DNA of 64,000 nt from Sipunculus nudus. Taxonomy: Eukaryota > Annelida > Sipuncula > Golfingiida > Sipunculidae. Within the stretch, counting starts at the first letter, position 1; the number at the start of each line of letters is the position of its first letter. This document shows, one piece after another, positions 61,958 to 64,000 of the stretch. The notes under the pieces are model-generated. The model worked only from the letters and a program-made list of their open reading frames with translations. It was not told the DNA's origin and made no database searches. Both the position numbers and the translations under genes were made by a program. The stretch covers positions 33,326,214 to 33,390,213 of the forward strand of contig CM049320.1 of assembly GCA_026874595.1 (NCBI GenBank), in the 5' to 3' direction.

Positions 61958-62968
61958 GTAAGACAGCAAAGAGTTGATTTCATATATATTCTCGAGGTTG
62001 ATACTTAGCAATTTTATCTGGTCCAGTGTATTGTGAAGGTTCATTTTTCGCAAAGTGACCATACAATAACCTACCCAGAGTATATATATCCATTATTATA
62101 TGTGTATTGAATAATAAGTGCAATATTTTAACGATTGGATGGGTACCATAGGTACCAAAGAATAAATGGTTATCTTTGGGAGACATTTTGCAAGATATGA
62201 TTGATCAACCTTTCATGTACGAGTAACATAGAAGATTTATTAACATTTATAATTTTCTATGACGATGAGACCTCTTATTCCCGAAAGTTTTATTTTCACC
62301 ATAATATCCCTTTTGCGAATATACCAAAATTGAAGCTCTGGCGAAGAAAAGAGCAGCCACAGTGCGTTCCGGTGTGTGTGTGTGGGGGGGGGGGTTTAAG
62401 GGTTTGGGGTATGAATTTGTTTAAATAATGTAGTTTAACAAAGACATCAAACTTTTAATATAATTCAGGTGCAGTTTAAAACAAACTTAAAGCAAAAGAT
62501 TTTGCTTTTTGAATTTGCCCGGTGAAAATCAATTGAGAACACATCTTGAGTAGCTTAATATTGTACTCGCATATATACTTCGAAATACGTCGGATCCGGA
62601 ATGCTTCAAATTAACGTATCCTTCATGCATGTTATAATAATCGTTTTCTCTGACACAGTACACCCAGTTTTGACGTCACATCAGATTCATTTGTTTGAAC
62701 TAAAAATCACCCAGCACAAACCACAACAGTGAGAGGGACTTCTCAGTTTTGGGAAATAAGCCTTGTATCAGCGTGTGTTTCCTTATGCTACTATTTTCAG
62801 TCCCTTTGTAGTGTATCTTTACCAGCGTGCCTTCTGTTTTGGCGTCCTCCAGCGTGAAAGGAATTGGCTGATTTAATCCGGAAGTGGACTACTTAACAAA
62901 CTCTGGTATCTTTATATATGGATTTTATGAACCCTTTCACCTAAAAATAACTTTGATTTCTTATTCAG
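61958..62968 (+). other. QSOX-CCN intron 12
   Basis: Contains a GT-rich then poly-G run at about 62371-62394. Nothing else recognised. Confidence 0.8.
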
Positions 62969-63226
62969 GAGAGCTGCAACAAGACGCTGTCAGATTTCTA
63001 CCCGAAACGCATCCAATATGGCTACTGTCGCACCATGGACCAGTACAGACTGAAATACTGCGGGGCCTGCCCCGGGAAATGCTGTTACCCTGTCAAGAGT
63101 CATACCGTCATGGCTCGGTTTTACTGCGGGTGGATGAGGGCTGCGATTGGCCGAATCTGGATTATCGATGCTTGCGCATGCGCACCAACCTGCCCGGATG
63201 ACTACACAGACACGGAGGCGCCGTAA
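62969..63226 (+). CDS. QSOX-CCN exon 13: C-terminal cystine knot (CTCK) and stop
   Basis: Residues 606-690. Ten cysteines (608, 625, 636, 639, 643, 644, 658, 674, 676, 680), the number and order of CCN CT domains: the adjacent pair in GKCCYP, YCGAC before it, and ACACAPTCP at the end. QYRLKYCG matches the conserved block before the knot. The sequon NKT is at 609. Ends with a short acidic tail and TAA. In CCN proteins this module mediates dimerisation and binding to integrins, heparan sulfate and matrix (family knowledge). Confidence 0.9.
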   Translation, partial: ESCNKTLSDFYPKRIQYGYCRTMDQYRLKYCGACPGKCCYPVKSHTVMARFYCGWMRAAIGRIWIIDACACAPTCPDDYTDTEAP

Positions 63227-63271
63227 CCAGAAGCAATCTCGCCCAAATCTCGCACTAACGTGACCAACCCA

Positions 63272-63277
63272 AATAAA
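63272..63277 (+). terminator. Polyadenylation signal of the QSOX-CCN gene
   Basis: AATAAA 46 nt after the stop codon. This gives a very short 3' UTR if used. Confidence 0.6.
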
Positions 63278-63585
63278 AATTGATCCATTAAAGGGAACAA
63301 ATCCATTAGAACTTTGTACATTTAAGACCAAATGGCATGTATAAATATTCAGGCTCGCAACTTATAAATACTGCAGATAAACAATTTATTAGGGAGATGT
63401 TGACTTTGCGCACACACACGCACATACATATATATTCCTGAATATTAGCACAGCAAATTATATTTATCATAAAAACAAGATCTAGGTCAATCACTGTATT
63501 TTTTTCTCATTCAATTTCAATTTACACTTCATTTCATCAGTAAACAATTACTTGACAGCCTGAGCAAGACTGGTGTGCTAAATTT

Positions 63586-63600
63586 CCAGCAGGTGGCGCT
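63586..63600 (+). promoter_or_regulatory. CTCF-type motif
   Basis: CCAGCAGGTGGCGCT matches the conserved animal CTCF core at every informative position I know of. It lies 360 bp beyond the QSOX stop codon, in the gap before whatever gene follows. Confidence 0.5.
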
Positions 63601-63609
63601 TGAGTACTT

Positions 63610-64000
63610 ACATCCCTCAGTGCTTTGCTAACGTTGACGTGTATAGGCCTAAACTCTACACAAAATATTATATAAACCATATTCTAGGCTGGGGAATATA
63701 GATAAATAATTAGTAAGAACAGAGAGAATCCATTCTTGGAACAGAATCTGTACTAAATTCCATGGCCAATATGTTGGGTCACAATAATTACTATGTCGTT
63801 ATGTATAGCAGAATCTCTTGTTTAAAAGCTCCAAAGTAAACGAAAGCTTTTTAAAAAATAGTATTTTGAAAAGTCTTGGCGAATCTCAGCCGTTTTTTTA
63901 TTGGAAATTGTGCGCATCCCGGGTGATACTCGTCCCGATTGGACGCACTCGCTTAGCGGCATCGTGTCTGACGCAACCCATAGAACGAACGCATGCGTGG
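63610..64000. other. Downstream flank; CpG content rises at the window edge
   Basis: From about 63890 the sequence gains CpG and carries two inverted CCAAT boxes (ATTGG near 63901 and 63938) and GCATGCG at the end, as in a promoter of a neighbouring gene outside the window. No coding sequence seen. Confidence 0.35.

Noticed and set aside
61776-63226. Exons 12-13 as the end of a separate CCN-family gene
   Set aside because: No IGFBP or VWC exon, no promoter-like stretch and no start codon with a signal peptide occur between the QSOX core and these exons, and they join QSOX in frame through consensus splice sites. It remains the main alternative until transcripts are examined.

Overview
This window is nuclear DNA of an animal, most likely a lophotrochozoan and probably a bivalve mollusc. 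The evidence is AT-rich sequence, genes split by GT-AG introns, dense (AT)n, (CT)n and (GA)n microsatellites, tRNA-like SINE fragments, and repeats of a kind I associate with bivalve genomes (termini reading AGCTCAGCTGACT, CGGA-type tetranucleotide runs, and arrays rich in TGACCTTTGACCT). The organism call is inference. Nothing in it looks prokaryotic.

Layout. About 1.4-3.1 kb (minus) carries the last three exons of a secreted C-type-lectin-domain gene. From 3.1 to 29 kb I recognise no host gene. That stretch holds SINE-like copies, a dead LINE reverse transcriptase fragment (6.7-7.2 kb), paired old repeats, and a nested mobile structure at 18.8-26.3 kb. Inside the last, an element with long inverted ends made of TCGCCTAGGCGA motifs encloses a ~290-bp tandem array packed with nuclear-receptor-type half-sites. 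A 2.0-kb element with CACTCTAAG termini and a TA duplication follows (26.4-28.4 kb). A 32-bp satellite occupies 29.5-34.35 kb and is interrupted by a small THAP zinc-finger gene on the minus strand.

The main gene runs from 35,059 to 63,226 on the plus strand. I could join 13 exons with canonical splice sites and unbroken phase into a 690-residue secreted protein. Exons 1-10 encode a complete quiescin sulfhydryl oxidase: signal peptide, thioredoxin domain with CGHC, redox-inactive second thioredoxin domain, helix-rich region, and an ERV/ALR FAD domain with both CxxC motifs. Exon 11 is a 39-nt Thr/Pro linker. Exons 12 and 13 encode a CCN-type thrombospondin type 1 repeat and a ten-cysteine C-terminal cystine knot (CTCK), the last two modules of the CCN (CTGF/CYR61/NOV) matricellular proteins. 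A QSOX carrying a CCN tail where QSOX enzymes usually have a membrane anchor or a plain C-terminus is the most striking thing here. It would be a disulfide-forming enzyme addressed to the extracellular matrix. I do not know of a described family with this architecture. The claim rests on the exon model and needs transcript support.

The QSOX introns hold several short TA-flanked inverted-repeat elements (pogo/mariner-like), long AT microsatellites, a palindromic MITE, a second copy of the AGCTCAGCTGAC element family, and a short stem-loop. A strong CTCF-type motif lies 360 bp downstream of the QSOX stop codon.
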